The translations under genes and the position numbers were made by a program. Shown here piece after piece: positions 47,581-59,800 of a DNA stretch of 64,000 nt (position 1 is the first letter of the stretch; each line of letters starts with the position of its first letter). Source of the DNA: Linyphia triangularis (taxonomy: Eukaryota; Arthropoda; Arachnida; Araneae; Linyphiidae); NCBI GenBank assembly GCA_963978545.1, contig OZ021732.1:49362059-49426058 (forward strand). Reading direction: 5' to 3'. A model generated the notes under the pieces. It searched no databases. It was not told where the DNA came from and saw only the letters and a list, made by a program, of their open reading frames with translations.

Positions 47581-48092
47581 ATTTTTTCATAAAAGTCGCC
47601 AAAATTGAAAATTACGTCAATACGTTGTGTTGTCAAATCCAAACGATCACTAGGGTTGCTTTAAAACCAAGTGCCAGGTTCGCCACATTCGGCGATAAAT
47701 CCCCCACTTTTCGCCGCCAATCCAGCCGACACTGAACAGTAAATCTGAATCAACAAAAGACTGCAAACAGGGATAAAAAGAAAATACTTAAAGAAATTGG
47801 AACAGTTAAAAATGCTGGAAGCAAAAGACTCATGATTGCAAATAATGTAATTAATAAAACTTGATTTAGGGATGGAATATTGAGGCAATAACGGATCACG
47901 TATTTAGAATCAGGCGTTTTCTTTTTTTTAAATGTGTTATTCTCTTAAATTCAATATAACGAGTATATAAATGTATAACGAGTTAATTTTGAAGTTCAGT
48001 AGCAACTGTGTGCAATTATTTGATGTTTTATATTGTCCTATATTTTTTTTGAAAAAATCCTATATATTCTTATTTTGTCACTTTGACCCCTG

Positions 48093-49048
48093 CAAGAGTT
48101 CAATTTAATGAATAACAGTTCTAGAATTGTTTTACTTTTAGTCCCTTTATAAATATTTACTGTGAAAAGAACTTTTTTATTGAACTCGAATGTATTTTTT
48201 ATTATTTTATATTTAATAATATTAGTTTGAAAAAATTATTAAAACCATCCACAAAACGAGTAATAAAAAGTTTTTAAACTAGCAATAATGATAAAGAGTA
48301 TAAGTAGTAATTCCTTAGTTTAATTCAAAATTTATTTTAATTTGTTCAAAGTGTAGTTTCTATTTCTTCAATGAAACTTTGTTCGCATTGTATCAAAATA
48401 CATAATAAAATAATAGTTTTATTATGAAATTTCAATGGAAACGTCTTCAAGAAAACGTAAACTAAACTAATATGTTTTGTTATTATGTAGATGTTCGTTT
48501 CCTTCTATACTTGAAAACCATTAAGGATCACTTAAAAAGAGACACCTAAACAATAACCATTGTAATGAAATGTGCCGATTAAACAACGAACTATCAAATA
48601 GTGGCTGATATTTGGTATTTCCTATATTCCTGGACTATTTCTCGTATTTTTTTTAATATATTCATATTCCCCAGAGACAGATACCTCTAATAAAATACAT
48701 CACAAAACCGCAATTAGAGTACAAGTACACCGCTAAAATCCCCCGTGACCCTTGAAATTATTCTGCCTCTCCAAAGAGCCGAACCCCCTCCCAAGGAAAG
48801 GGGGGCAAAAAAAGTATCCGCCTAATATCCTTAAAAAAGAGTCTCCCTCAGTTGTTTTTGCCTATTACTTCTTGTGTAAAGAAGAGGGTAGAAGACATCA
48901 CCTACGGAACATTCAGCTTGGCAGAGTAATTGGCAGTTCCTAAACAGTTCCTAATCACAGGTTACGAACCTGGCCGCTTTCTCATGTGCTTTATTTGTCC
49001 GTGAGCAACACCCAGCCGGGTTGAGCTTACTCCCCCCCCCCACCTTCC
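48093..49048. other. AT-rich spacer
   Basis: A GC-richer patch at 48,735-49,030 includes several C-tracts; no protein frame or paired repeat was recognised there. Confidence 0.3.
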
Positions 49049-49592
49049 AGCTAAGAAACCCCCCCCGTCTGAGGCACAGAGGGATATTTAAAGGTATACT
49101 ATTTTTTAATAATAAGGCACAATTTTTCTGTATTATGTTCTGGTGTTCTTTATCGGATTAGTTTCTTTCTATTTTAGAATGGCGTAGTGGTGTTTCGAAT
49201 CTCGTAAAATTGTGTGAGACAGGATGGTTTCTTTTACATGGGAGATGGCAGTTGTTTCATTGTATGAAAGAAAATTATTCGATCTCAGATATTAATTCAG
49301 TTTTAAATTCGCTCAGACAAATCATCTGAAAGCCGGAAAATATTATTTAGGTATGTTCGACTCGTGTAATTGGATTTTTTAGTTCTACATGTTTGCAACA
49401 AAATTGAAGTCCTTTCGACAAAGAAGTACATCAACATAGAGTATTCTTTACATTTAAAATGAGCGTTATTACACAAGATTTTACAAGAACAGTTATTCGA
49501 CAGTTATTACGAGACTTTTTTTTTCTAAACTAATTATGAATTCTTTTTCGAGAAAAAATTACAAGGTTCAAACAATTTAAGTCTTTTGATCA

Positions 49593-49623
<31 letters not shown>

Positions 49624-49893
49624 TATTCAATATAAAAATTTGTTTGAACGTCATACAATTGATTCATACTATAAATTGATGTTACTTATTTGCTTTTGGT
49701 AAATATCTTAGTTTCCTTCAATATCTCCGTACTTTTGACCTGATAGATTTTCTCTATGGAAATTATTTATCTGTACCTATAAGATTAAAGACAGACAGAC
49801 TACACATAACGCTTAAGCAGCTATGAAACCCCCCGTTTGAGGCACAGATGGATACTTAAAGGTATATTATTTTTTAATAATAAAGCATAATTT
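49049..49893 (+). repeat. Direct repeat of about 76 bp, 770 bp apart
   Basis: 49,049-49,125 and 49,819-49,893 share AGCTA(A/T)GAAACCCCCC, TGAGGCACAGA(G/T)GGATA and GGTATA(C/T)TATTTTTTAATA. The segment between them (49,126-49,818) has a T30 run at about 49,591-49,620 and no coding frame. It may be a small retroelement bounded by short terminal direct repeats, or a local duplication. Confidence 0.6.
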
Positions 49894-50570
49894 AATCAGC
49901 CTAAAATCAGGAGCCATAAATCTTTCCAATATTCCCAACACCATTGCCATGAGAGGTTGGAGTCAGTATTCCATTTTCATCAATTTGACTGTGATGTGTG
50001 AATCGATTAAACGTTATATGTTCTAAAAACCATTTCAAAACTCTTCAAAAGAAATTGTGTGAAAAAAATGGTGCTAAAACAGGAATTATTACTTGAATAA
50101 TTTGGTACAAAGATTGTTAGCTTTACTTATCAGTCCCAAATCCTCTTTATCCCTTATAAATTTTATCAAATTTATTATTACTTTTAAAAAATATCAACCG
50201 CACAAAATGTGTTTGTATTAGAAACTATCAGTAATGAAAGATAATATCGATTATCGAAATCGTGATTATCGTAATTTTGATACTTTGCATGAGTTTATCA
50301 ATACTTAAAATAAAAAAGATTGTTCTAGAACTTAATAAGATATAAAACGAATAACCAGCACTGCAAATGGGGACCGTTTTCATAGCAACTGCACTTCTAG
50401 TAGAATGTTATAAGAAATTATAGACTTTTCTTGAAAATGGAGTGCATGGCCGAGGGGTGTGCGACAGAAACCAAAAGTAAAGAAAAGAAAAATTAAATAA
50501 AAGTTCTCTCTCTCTCTCTACTTCTGACATTGTACTAGAAGTTTTCAGGCAGTTTTAAATTATATATATT
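49894..50570. other. AT-rich spacer
   Basis: A short (TC)7 run at about 50,505-50,519. No gene seen. Confidence 0.3.
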
Positions 50571-51128
50571 CAGGTGGTTATACCATTACAAAATAATTAG
50601 TGTTTCCATTACATAATAATGGAAATATCGGTGGATAAAAGTGACATTTAAGAATGCGCTTCGTAAACATTAAAATATAATCCTAGCTACCATTTTATTT
50701 TAATATAAAAATATATATATTATGGTACGTATGAGGTAGCTTTAGGTAAGTTGTATAGGTCTTGGATTTTTTTTTCAAAAGCGTAAAATGTCAGATCTCA
50801 CAGACTTTCGAAGAGGTCAAATTGTAGGAGCCCGACTAGCTGCAGCAACTGCAACCGAAACATTCCAATATTACAGCGTTTAGACGTTTCTAGAGGTACG
50901 GTTTCTAAAGTCATGACAGCGTACACACAACACTGTAAAATAAGCTAGGCAAAGCAAAATAGTCTAAGAAAAAAGGTATAGTACTCCACTAAACAATATT
51001 CACCACTTTTTTTTATTCGATTTCCAGGATAATCCAAGCTGTATTTTATGCCAAAAGTGGTCCTACACATTATTAGTAAAGGATACCTTATCAAACTAGG
51101 GTGTTTCCTTTATTTTGATAACCACCTG
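50571..51128 (+). mobile_element. Tc1/mariner-type element, deletion derivative, 558 bp
   Basis: Left end CAGGTGGTTAT, right end inverted CAGGTGGTTAT. The right flank is TA; the left flank TT may be a changed TA. Inside is a short broken N-terminal piece of a Tc1 transposase; the catalytic DDE part is missing. Confidence 0.78.
50788..50970 (+). pseudogene. Tc1 transposase N-terminal (HTH) remnant
   Basis: ATG at 50,788 opens MSDLTDFRRGQIVGARL, the usual start of Tc1-like transposases, whose first domain is a paired-like helix-turn-helix binding the terminal repeats. The frame stops at TAG 50,881-50,883. The homology resumes in another frame with VSRGTVSKVMTAYTQH, which is the recognition-helix region, and stops again. 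A frameshift, at least two stops and loss of the DDE domain make it inactive. Confidence 0.82.
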
Positions 51129-51698
51129 TATATCTTTTCTCGTTGGCTATCTCACAATATAATGCAATATCCCACAGCAATAAAATACAAAATCTAACAC
51201 TGATGAATTTCCAAAAAATAATTCATGTAACCAATCTTAAATCAAATCATCTAATCAATCTAAAATACAGGTTACTGCATTTAAACTTGATATGGATTTG
51301 TGTAATTTACCGTTTTCGGTTTCATATTTCTATTAATTAGAAAAGAAAAAAAAGAAGAAAAAAAACCGATCAGTTTGGTGGTATTTGTGACGATAATTAT
51401 TACATTATTAAAAAAATAAATAAATACTTTATCTTTATTGGCGATAATTATTACATTACTCCTTTCTGGTAAGAGAAACGCAAAAAGAGCAGTCGTTGAT
51501 GATCGAAGCTCAAACGAAGAAAACTCTAGGTTAAGACGTTGTATTTTTAAATTTTTTAATTTTCTTGAACTTATTGAATTTTTACGAGTATTTCGGGGTT
51601 GGAGATTTTTAGAACACATTGAAAAGCCGTTTTTAGTAAGAGCTGGGTTTTATGAGAGTTGCAGAAAAACTAATTTAAATTGCAATTACCTTATATGC
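51129..51698. other. Spacer between Tc1 remnant and hAT element
   Basis: Frames on both strands (51,281-51,619 minus; 51,438-51,737 plus) have no recognised domain; the plus frame runs into the hAT terminus and is not a gene. The last eight bases are the hAT target copy TTATATGC. Confidence 0.35.
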
Positions 51699-52032
51699 CA
51701 GGGGTTCCCAACCTTTTTGCACTTGCGTACCACTTGACTTTTTGAGAAATTTTGGCGTACCACCAAATCTAAATATTTTAATAAACGTATAATATTTACT
51801 CTTCTAAAAATGTTCAAAGGCTTTTTGAATTAAATTCCTGAGAAAACTTCATATTTAATGGTTAGATATTTGTTTATTTATAACATGCTTATAATAAAGG
51901 AGAAATAAAAAGATTAAAATGGTATTAATTTACAGTTTTATTTATTACCCATAGGTCTAAAACATACAAATAAAAAATTAGTACAAACTCAGCAAAAAAT
52001 TAATCATCATACAAAATATACTTTTATAGTCT

Positions 52033-54054
52033 TTAGTGCGAAACTTGTTGTTGTTTGCCTGTGATTAAAATATCAACATTAGAAGTAATGGAACTTATCT
52101 TCAATCTTAAGTCCTCTTCATCACTTATTCTGCTTCTATGTTTATTTTTTATGAACAAGAGTTCAGAAAATCCACTCTCACACAAGTAACTTGTAACAAA
52201 TGGCGTCAAAAATAGCAGAGCTTGCCGGAAGATCAAAGAGTACTCGGTTTTACATCCGATCCAGAAGTTAATTAAAGATTTCTCTTTAAAATAATCTTTC
52301 ATGGAACTATCTTCTGTAAGATCGAGCCGACCAAACGGTATAGTGGTTAGCGTGCTAGCTTCTAGACCGCGAGGTTGCGGGTTCGAGTCCCGTATTGGCA
52401 TGGGTGTTTGTAAATGTATGTTGGCTTGTCTAATGACGAATGTTTCGGCGCATTATAGCCCTCGTGTTGCTGACGGCGCCAGATAATCTGAATACAACCA
52501 ACCAATCTGTAAGATCGATAAAACTTTCTTTTAGTTACAATTCATTTGGTGAGGTTCCCGAAAAAAGATTTCTGATTCAGTCCACTTTTGAATAATCTTC
52601 AGAGAAATACTTCTTAAAGCTTTTTTGAAGGCCTTCCAAGTGAACAATGATATCTGCAACCACATCTGGCATTGGAGATATTTCATTTTCTTCAAAAAAT
52701 GATGATAGAGTGAGAAATGCAGATAAATTCTCCTCCTGTATTTGTGAACAAAACAGGACCAACTTTCTCTTGAAAGAGTTTATTTTGTCACTGGCTGTGA
52801 AGGCTGTTGTGTTTGGTCCCCGAAGTCCCAAGTTCAGTGTGTTGAGTTTGTCAAAATTGTCGGCTAGATAAGTCAATCTTGACAACCATTCTTCATCAGC
52901 AAACAATTTTTTCATGTCATGATTTTTTTCACTTAAAAACATAAAAACTTCTGATCTCAGTTCAAAGAGACGGTTCAAAATTTCCTCCCCGAGATAACTA
53001 AATCACTTCTGTATGCAGGAGTAAAGTCTTGAACTTGCCACCCATTTCTTCTCACATCAAGGAGAATAATCTTGTGTTTAGAGCCCTAGCCTTTATGAAG
53101 TTAATAACTTTCACAGCATCTGATAGAACAGAGTTAAGATTTTCAGTCATACCTTTAGCAGCTAATGCTTCTCGATGGATGACACAATGCGTACTTTTGC
53201 ATTCAGGAGCAACTTCCTTTATTTTTGCTGCTAGCCCTGTCAATCTTCCTGGCATAGCTTTTGCCCCATCTGTACACAAGCCAATACACTTGGATCAGGG
53301 AATGCCTACTTTGAGCACATATTCATCAATTACCTTAAAAAGGAGTTCCGCTGTGGTATTTGATTCAAGTGGTTTGCAGAACAAAAACTCTTCTATCACC
53401 TCTTCATTATAATCAAATCGCACGAAAAAAAGTAGCTGCGCCATGTTTGTAACATCGGTGCTTTCGTCAACTTGAAGTGCAAAATAAGTGCATTTTTGGA
53501 ATTTTAAAGCCAGTTGTTCTTTAATATTATTAGACATATCGACATTTCGTCTCTTTACTGTGATATTTGACAGTGGTATTCTTTTAATTTCTTTGGCTGC
53601 CTTTTCTCCTAACACGGCTTGGACCATATCCACAGCGGTCGGCAGTAAAAGCGCCTCACCGTTTGTGTGAGGCTTTCCATCTTTTGCAATTCTTAAACTA
53701 GCAAGGTATGACGCCTTTATCAAGTTAGCATCAGTATTGACAAACTTCGTCAAACATTGGGTTTCTTTCTTAAAAAAAATTAGATTTTCTTTGAAAAAAT
53801 TTAATGGGCTTACCAATCAAATCAGGGTGTTTATTATTTTGTTGTCGCATCAGTAAAGAAGACTTCATGCTTTGATTCGAAAGTGTTTCAAGGCATACAA
53901 CACATTGAGGAATAGGAATGTCACTGGTTTCAGTCCCAGGCTTCACTATAAAACCGTACTGTAAGTAGCTTTCATCTTATTTACGATTGGCCGGTGATTT
54001 AGGTTTTTTAGCACAATCCTTTGAAGTAGAAGAGGACGTCAGAAATCGTTTCAT
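52033..54054 (-). pseudogene. hAT (FAM200/ZBED5-like) transposase, broken
   Basis: Reads leftward from ATG at 54,052-54,054 to TAA at 52,033-52,035. In order: a BED-type finger remnant (CVVCLETLSNQS..., with the first His replaced by Gln, leaving NKHPDL); a DDE/RNase H-like core with LQVDESTDVTNMAQL (first Asp, about 53,430-53,470) and CTDGAKAMPGRLTG (second Asp) followed by CVIHREALAAK; and a C-terminal block with LCESGFSELLFIKNKHRSRI, the dimerisation region with the final catalytic Glu. This arrangement matches the hAT proteins related to FAM200/ZBED5. Lesions: stop at codon 26 (53,977-53,979), a frame change near 53,770, a Trp-type codon turned TGA at 53,295-53,297, a stop at 53,052, further stops and a frame change around 52,980-53,000, a stop at 52,577, and a 180-bp SINE at 52,326. 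It is plainly inactive. Confidence 0.9.
52326..52505 (+). mobile_element. tRNA-derived SINE, 180 bp, inside the hAT element
   Basis: Perfect 13-bp duplication TCTGTAAGATCGA at 52,313-52,325 and 52,506-52,518. The tRNA-like head (about 52,326-52,400) has an A box (TATAGTGGTTAGCG) and a perfect B box (GGGTTCGAGTCCC), with five of seven acceptor pairs possible (GCCGACC with TATTGGC). A tRNA-unrelated body follows, ending GAATACAACCAACCAA. Because the head joins a body and is bounded by target copies, it is a SINE rather than a working tRNA gene; isotype not assigned. Confidence 0.92.
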
Positions 54055-54348
54055 AGTTCAGTTTTCTTATACGAAATCACAATTAATTATTACAACACCC
54101 ACAACGAACCATTACAACAACATATAAACATTGTACAATCACTGGCAATATTGCGAGGCGGAAGAATGTAGGCGCAGGGGAAGTTACTAAAAGCGTGGGT
54201 CGTGGGGGAACACAGCTCTTGTCGCCCCGGCGCTGTCACTCCTGCAGAGACAAGCAGCTGAATAATGATTGCGTGCTTACTGCTCATGTGTACAGAAGCT
54301 ATTAATAGCATGTTGCTCACATCACTCACGCGTACCACCTGAAACGTT

Positions 54349-54378
54349 CCAACCGGTGGTACGCGTACCACCGGTTGG
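54349..54378. repeat. Perfect 30-bp palindrome at the hAT right end
   Basis: CCAACCGGTGGTACG followed at once by its own reverse complement, with no loop. It includes two inverted copies of the CGTACCACC subterminal word and runs up to the terminal repeat. Confidence 0.95.
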
Positions 54379-54409
54379 GAACCCCTGGTATATGCAATGC
54401 ACATAAGGT

Positions 54410-54463
54410 TGGTTGGTTGGAGTTAAACGGCGCAAGGGTAACAAGTGGGCCATATTGCGCCAA
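54410..54463 (-). mobile_element. 54-bp SINE 3'-end insertion
   Basis: Bounded by an exact 15-bp duplication CAATGCACATAAGGT (54,395-54,409 and 54,464-54,478). On the minus strand its 54 bases start GGCGCAATATGGCCC-like sequence and end CCAACCAACCA, matching the last third of the SINE at 52,326 (GGCGCATTATAGCCC ... ACAACCAACCAA). It is therefore a heavily 5'-truncated copy, without promoter. Confidence 0.85.
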
Positions 54464-54478
54464 CAATGCACATAAGGT

Positions 54479-56567
54479 AACTGCTATTTAAATGAATTTT
54501 TCCACCAGTGACCCGTATACAAAAGTTGGACGTGGATTCAGTTGCTAATTTGTTCGGGGGTTATGCTGTGCGATCACGTTTTGTTCTCGACCACTTTTTT
54601 AAACACAGGACTTTCCAAAATGCGTAAAATACAGAGTAATCGAATTTTTACCCCAAATGTAATACTTTCATTCCCCTATATTATTAATAGAGTAATTGAA
54701 AATAAAAAGTGGAAATGTGACTAAAAACTTATGAAGTTCTTTCTGACAGACTAAAGCAAAGAGAGCGGGAAATTGAGATGGCATAAATAAATGGAAAACT
54801 TTTGGAATTAACACTTTTTCTAGCTTTTAGTAATAATTATGTGTTTGTTTCAACGCAATTTTTTTTTTTTTTTTAATCCTGAAAAATAAAAATGTTTAAA
54901 CAGGAATATTGAAGACAAGGAAAAAATTGGATGGAATTTTTTTTTTATCGTTAAATAATCCACATTCAATTAAAGTTTATGTTTTATTCCGTACACAATA
55001 TTTAATTACAATTTTTACTTTATTCAAAGTACAAATTTTAATTAAAAATTCTGTGCACAGTATAGATCTTACGTATGTCGTTTGGATTTGTAAAGTCGAA
55101 TGACTATTAGAGTTGGTCTGAATATAATCAATTATAATTATTCTTTCTTCTTGAGCTGAAAATCCTTCAATTCCCCGAGGAGGAAAATGTAATGTCGCTC
55201 AATCAAATTCATTCGTTTAAACTTGTTCCATATTCCGTTTTCCACAATGGGTACGAGATGTCCCAAAAAGATTGTAAGGGGATTTCTTTCTTTTGCTGTT
55301 AAAGATTAAGCATCAGTGTAAATTGCAAAAATTCTCAAAGAAAAGGTACGAAATCGTATAGTGGAATTTCTATGGATAATTTATTTTAAAACAGGCGCTT
55401 ACTGGGACATAAAATCGGCCCAGTGATTTTTGATTTATGACAGCCCAAATTTTCAATACAATCATTAATCAAATCTTAATATTAGTTGTTAATAATAAAA
55501 TAATTACGATGATTAATGCAATAATTATTTTTAATAATTAAATTCTTTCATATTTAATAATAAATTTCAATAATTGAATTATAAATCTGTATCGGACCAA
55601 TTTTCTACAGACACTAACCGCCCCGATGATACCACACCTATGGCTCGTACGTCCCTGTTTTAAAATTTATAATTTTTTCATTTCCATTCAGCCTGTGTTG
55701 GGAAAAAGATCTACAAAAGGGTTTCTAGAGTCAAATCACGAAAAGCAGCTTCTTATTTTAAAACTTAGAATTAGTTTCGAAAATAGTATCAATCAATTTT
55801 TAATGCGTTGTATTTCATTTCAAAGGTAGATCGTTAATTAAAAAAAAATAAAATATTATGATTAATCTTTAAGAACCCTTCAGATAATTATCAATTTTTT
55901 CCCTTGTAGGAGTTATGTAGAAATAAAAATTCTTTAAGCTTTAAAATTAGTTATCCATGAAAATCTTTTTATTATACTTTAATTTGAGTATTTTTGCATT
56001 TTAACTTGTAACCGCAAAAGGTATAAACCTCGTAACCCCTCGACTGCAACTTAACAAAATAGAGTAAACATAGTTCTTTAAAGTGCCTTCCTGTTCCCGA
56101 GGGCAAAAGGGAAAGGCTGCACCAAGTGCTTTGAAAATTGTCACATTTAATATTAACACATAAATCATTTACTGATAATCACTTATCAAAATCATTTCTA
56201 CTATAAGAAGTAGTATCTCATACAGAACATTGAGAACAACGTTCAGATATCAGTAATTAGCGTAAGTATTACGGATTCTAATTCCAAATAGAAATCTTCT
56301 TGTTAACTCCAAAGCTCTGCTCAAATCAAAAATGGTTCAAAGATATGGAAAGACACGATCGAGTACTGAAGAGACATTCTCAAACCAGTAACAAAAGAAC
56401 ATTAGCATAACTGTCTGTGATTCCCTACAGTCAAGAAACCACAAGAATTCACCACGGAATGGAACACCTAATTGTCTTTATGCTGAGAAATTAGCGCAGT
56501 GGATGAGAATTTGTCGGAAGAAACTTGTATCATCAGCAGCAAAATTTCGAAGCTCCCCTCTTGGCTA
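54479..56567. other. AT-rich spacer
   Basis: T15-type run near 54,860 and ATTAAT-rich sequence at 55,480-55,560. I see no gene. Confidence 0.35.
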
Positions 56568-56801
56568 TCAATCAACGGTAATAACTGGTATTCCGTTACG
56601 TTCTATTCCATTCCCTCCAGGACATTTAGCCTTGCCTATCCCACAGATCTTGTTTATCAGAGCGGGGGAAATAGTTACTTTAGTGCTCTCCGGGGCATAT
56701 AGAGGGAAGCACCAGTACTGTTCATTCCAGTTGAGATAAAGGAAAATTGTGATAAAGGCCAGTGGAATTACACTGGTTATTCCAAATTGTTCGTAAAACA
56801 A
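56568..56801 (-). CDS. Uncertain small coding exon
   Basis: A 77-codon minus-strand frame in a locally less AT-rich segment. It has a hydrophobic N-terminal stretch (SVIPLAFITIFLYL) and later Cys, Gly and Pro residues (KICGIGKAKCPGGNG). The plus strand is open too. No family recognised; no convincing splice sites were found. Recorded as a weak candidate only. Confidence 0.2.
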   Translation of the reverse strand: MFYEQFGITSVIPLAFITIFLYLNWNEQYWCFPLYAPESTKVTISPALINKICGIGKAKCPGGNGIERNGIPVITVD

Positions 56802-59800
56802 TTATTGTTCAGAAAAAGTTTTGATTTTTTTATGAGAAACGGGACTGTTTTAAAAATATAATTGCAAAATACATGAGCGGTGGTATCTTTGGGGAAGGGT
56901 TCCGCCTCTCTTGATTTTTAGTTTAACATTTTTGTCATATTTGATTTATAAAAATTAAAAAAAAAAAAAAAAAAATAGCAAAAGATAAAATAAATATTTT
57001 AAATAAAATTGAGTTTGCTCATTGTCCTCCTGATCAAAGAATTTTAATTACAAAATTATTCTTTATTTTCGGCATTTCCGAACACATATATAATACATTT
57101 TTGTCTTACAAATATGACAGAATTGTTCTGGTTGATGGCTGGATTCTTGTTGTCTTGTTGTAAAACTTCACTCTCACCAAAACTTCATTGTCATTGAATC
57201 ATAAAATTAAATGTTGTGTCAGAATTTGATAAACAAGCTAAAAAACTGATCACTGATCTACTCAATGAATTGTGTGGATTTCATTTAAAATTGGTGATGT
57301 GAAGGTGGCAGGGCCATCACTTTATCATGAACACTAGCATAAAAAAAAAAAAAATATTCTGTATCAATAATTGTAGAAGATTTTTTTCAACGGCATATTG
57401 CAACGCAATTTGAAAGTTTCGCCATTGAAATAATTCTCCCCACTATCTGCGCAAGTCATATTCGAAGAATCACATCATCAAAAATATCTCACAAAACGAT
57501 AAATACCAAACTCTAGCTTCGTTGAAACAATGGAAGGCGTTGGCCTCAAACCGTTTATGCAAATGTCCGGTCATCTCATATATCACTATAGTCGAATTTC
57601 ATTGTGTGATCAACTTGATCGCTCGATACTTCAAATGTAACGCCAAGCCTTAATAAATTTGAAAATATTTGCCTTTCGAAAGAAATGCAACGAAGTGAGA
57701 ATGGAAAGTTTTGTAGTTTTCTCATAAAGTTTAAAACTTAACTTCATTTTTATCCTTTTATTGTCTTGACTTACAACTGCAAAACTTCATGGTATATATT
57801 GCAGGTGAGAAGATGTAATTTTTTGAGTGCCTCAAAGAAAATAACTTGCTTTTAAAAAATCATTTATTATGAAACACAATCAACTTTTACCTTACCTACG
57901 CATCTACCTTTGTAATTTGAATATAAATAACCAAACAAAATGTTCCTGGTAAAAAAAAAGGCTAAGAAAAGAAACTAATATAAAACATTCTAGAAACTCA
58001 TTGATTATTTAAAAAAAAAATTCTTTTTAATAAGAAATGAGAAAATCAAATTTTAATCAAATTAAAATTAAATTTAATTAAAATTAAAATCAGAATTTTA
58101 AAATTTTGATAAATTGCATAGCATACAAATATTTCTTCTTTTACTATATACATTATAGTGCTCTATTTAAAACAAAATCTGACGACAAAAAAAAGTTAAA
58201 ATATTTCAACAAACTTAACAAAAAGTACAAAATTATCATAAATGTACGAAATCCCATTACGTTTGCATAAGATTTGTAATTTGCATAAATGTGGAAGCTT
58301 ATCAACTCACATAAAATGAAAATTGTAGACGTACACATTGTATCCTTTTGTGATTTGATAAAGGGATATCGATATTATCGAAATCAATCAATATGAATAT
58401 CGAAAAGCCATGATAAAGTTGATTGCATCCTGATAACGTATTATGTCAGTGAGAAGTTTAAAATTAAGGGGGATTTGAATTTGATTTTAAGAATAAGGGA
58501 ACTCAACCGATAGTTGAAAAAAAATTACGAGGGATTTCGAAAATTGGAAATAAAGAATTTAGTATAGAATTTCATACTTGATTTATAGAACTACGAATGC
58601 ATTCATTGTAGCAACACATGCATTTTGACGTTTGCTACGTTTTTCTTGGTAACTTTTATTCGACACGTTGCATTTCCATAATTAAGAGAGTGAAAAATAT
58701 AAAATAAATACATATTTGAAAGAAATTACCACTTCTATAAATCAAAAAGCTATAAACAAAATTATCATAGGAATCCATAGCACACTTCCCTTACAGACTT
58801 TATTAAATTTCAAGCTAATTTTTAACTGCTTGAAATTTGTAAGTGTTTTCGAATAGATAGCGATACTAAATAAACTTGGATTTTAACTCTTAAAATACTC
58901 AGGTATTTAAAATGTATTCCCTCTATTTTTTTGGGTTTGTTAAAAGTGCATTGAACTCCTCAAATTACACACTATTCATCAAACCAAAATCTACTGCTAC
59001 GAAATATACTCAAAATTTTTACTCTTTAACTCAATCTACAATCCAGAAGTACTTTCATTTCTAAATAATTTAATGTTATAGAAGGAATAAATAACAATTT
59101 TAGACTTTTAAATGACGAAAATATAGCTGTTTGAATTGCCGTAAGTTTCCATTCACGATAAATAAACAGTGAAACTAAAAAAAAAAGTCCTTAAAATAAT
59201 TGAAGTTTAATGTTTCATTCCTTGTTTTGTTGACTCTCTTTTTTTTAAGAAAAGAAAGAATAGGTAATATGAAACGCGGGAATTGAAGGTTTATTTAGAA
59301 ATTCTTATGATATATACAATCATTTGATATCCATCTAATGCATTTCTGTTTTGGTTTAAAATCCATTGCAGAACTAAGATATGGTATCCTTTACTTTTTT
59401 CTTGAAAATAGATGCAAATGATTTTCGCGTCTACCTCAGGCAGCAATCGCAGGAGATGGCTGTTTTGATAAACATCGCAAATGATTCTGAGCGGGAGAAC
59501 AAAAGAGGAAGAAAATCAGAAAACTCCAAACCTGTTACCATAACTATTCCAAGATCTTTCTAGGTTGCTATGACAACGCATTTCCATCGCATTTAGAAAT
59601 GGAAAAGTGATGAATAACTCTGAAGTTACTTGTAGTAATGTGGTTATGAAACTTGTTGCTAGCTTCGATAATATAATAAAATTTGTTGTAACCATAATCC
59701 TTAAATTTTACAACATATGTTGTAGAAAAAATCTGTTTATTATATGAATAATTTTCAAAGTTTTTGTAGTGTTGAACAAGTCGTGTGTTCCACAATTTTG

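Larger units (their letters stand above)
46542..48092. mobile_element. hAT-like element, 1,551 bp, with TCCTATAT subterminal repeats
   Basis: Left end CAGGGGTC and right end inverted CAGGGGTC, with CAAGAG directly outside both (46,536-46,541 and 48,093-48,098). Close to the left end GTCCTATAT/ATCCTATAT occurs five to six times, and near the right end two to three times in the same direction. No transposase frame. A SINE (46,894-47,178) and a copy of the repeat also found at 15.9-16.9 kb lie inside. A 6-bp duplication is unusual for hAT, so superfamily is uncertain. Confidence 0.7.
51699..54387 (-). mobile_element. hAT element (ZBED type), 2,689 bp, with decayed transposase
   Basis: Termini CAGGGGTTCCCAACC (left) and its exact inverse (right), 15 bp. 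The flanking octamers are TTATATGC (51,691-51,698) and GTATATGC (54,388-54,395), an 8-bp duplication with one change. GCGTACCAC(C/T) subterminal words occur twice on the left and several times on the right, where they form a 30-bp palindrome. It carries a transposase in minus orientation and a SINE insertion. Confidence 0.92.

Noticed and set aside
51438..51737. 99-residue ORF as a gene
   Set aside because: It runs into the terminal repeat of the hAT element and has no domain or splice support.
52326..52400. A functional tRNA gene
   Set aside because: A and B boxes are good, but two acceptor pairs fail, a tRNA-unrelated body follows and exact target duplications bracket the whole 180-bp unit; it is a SINE.
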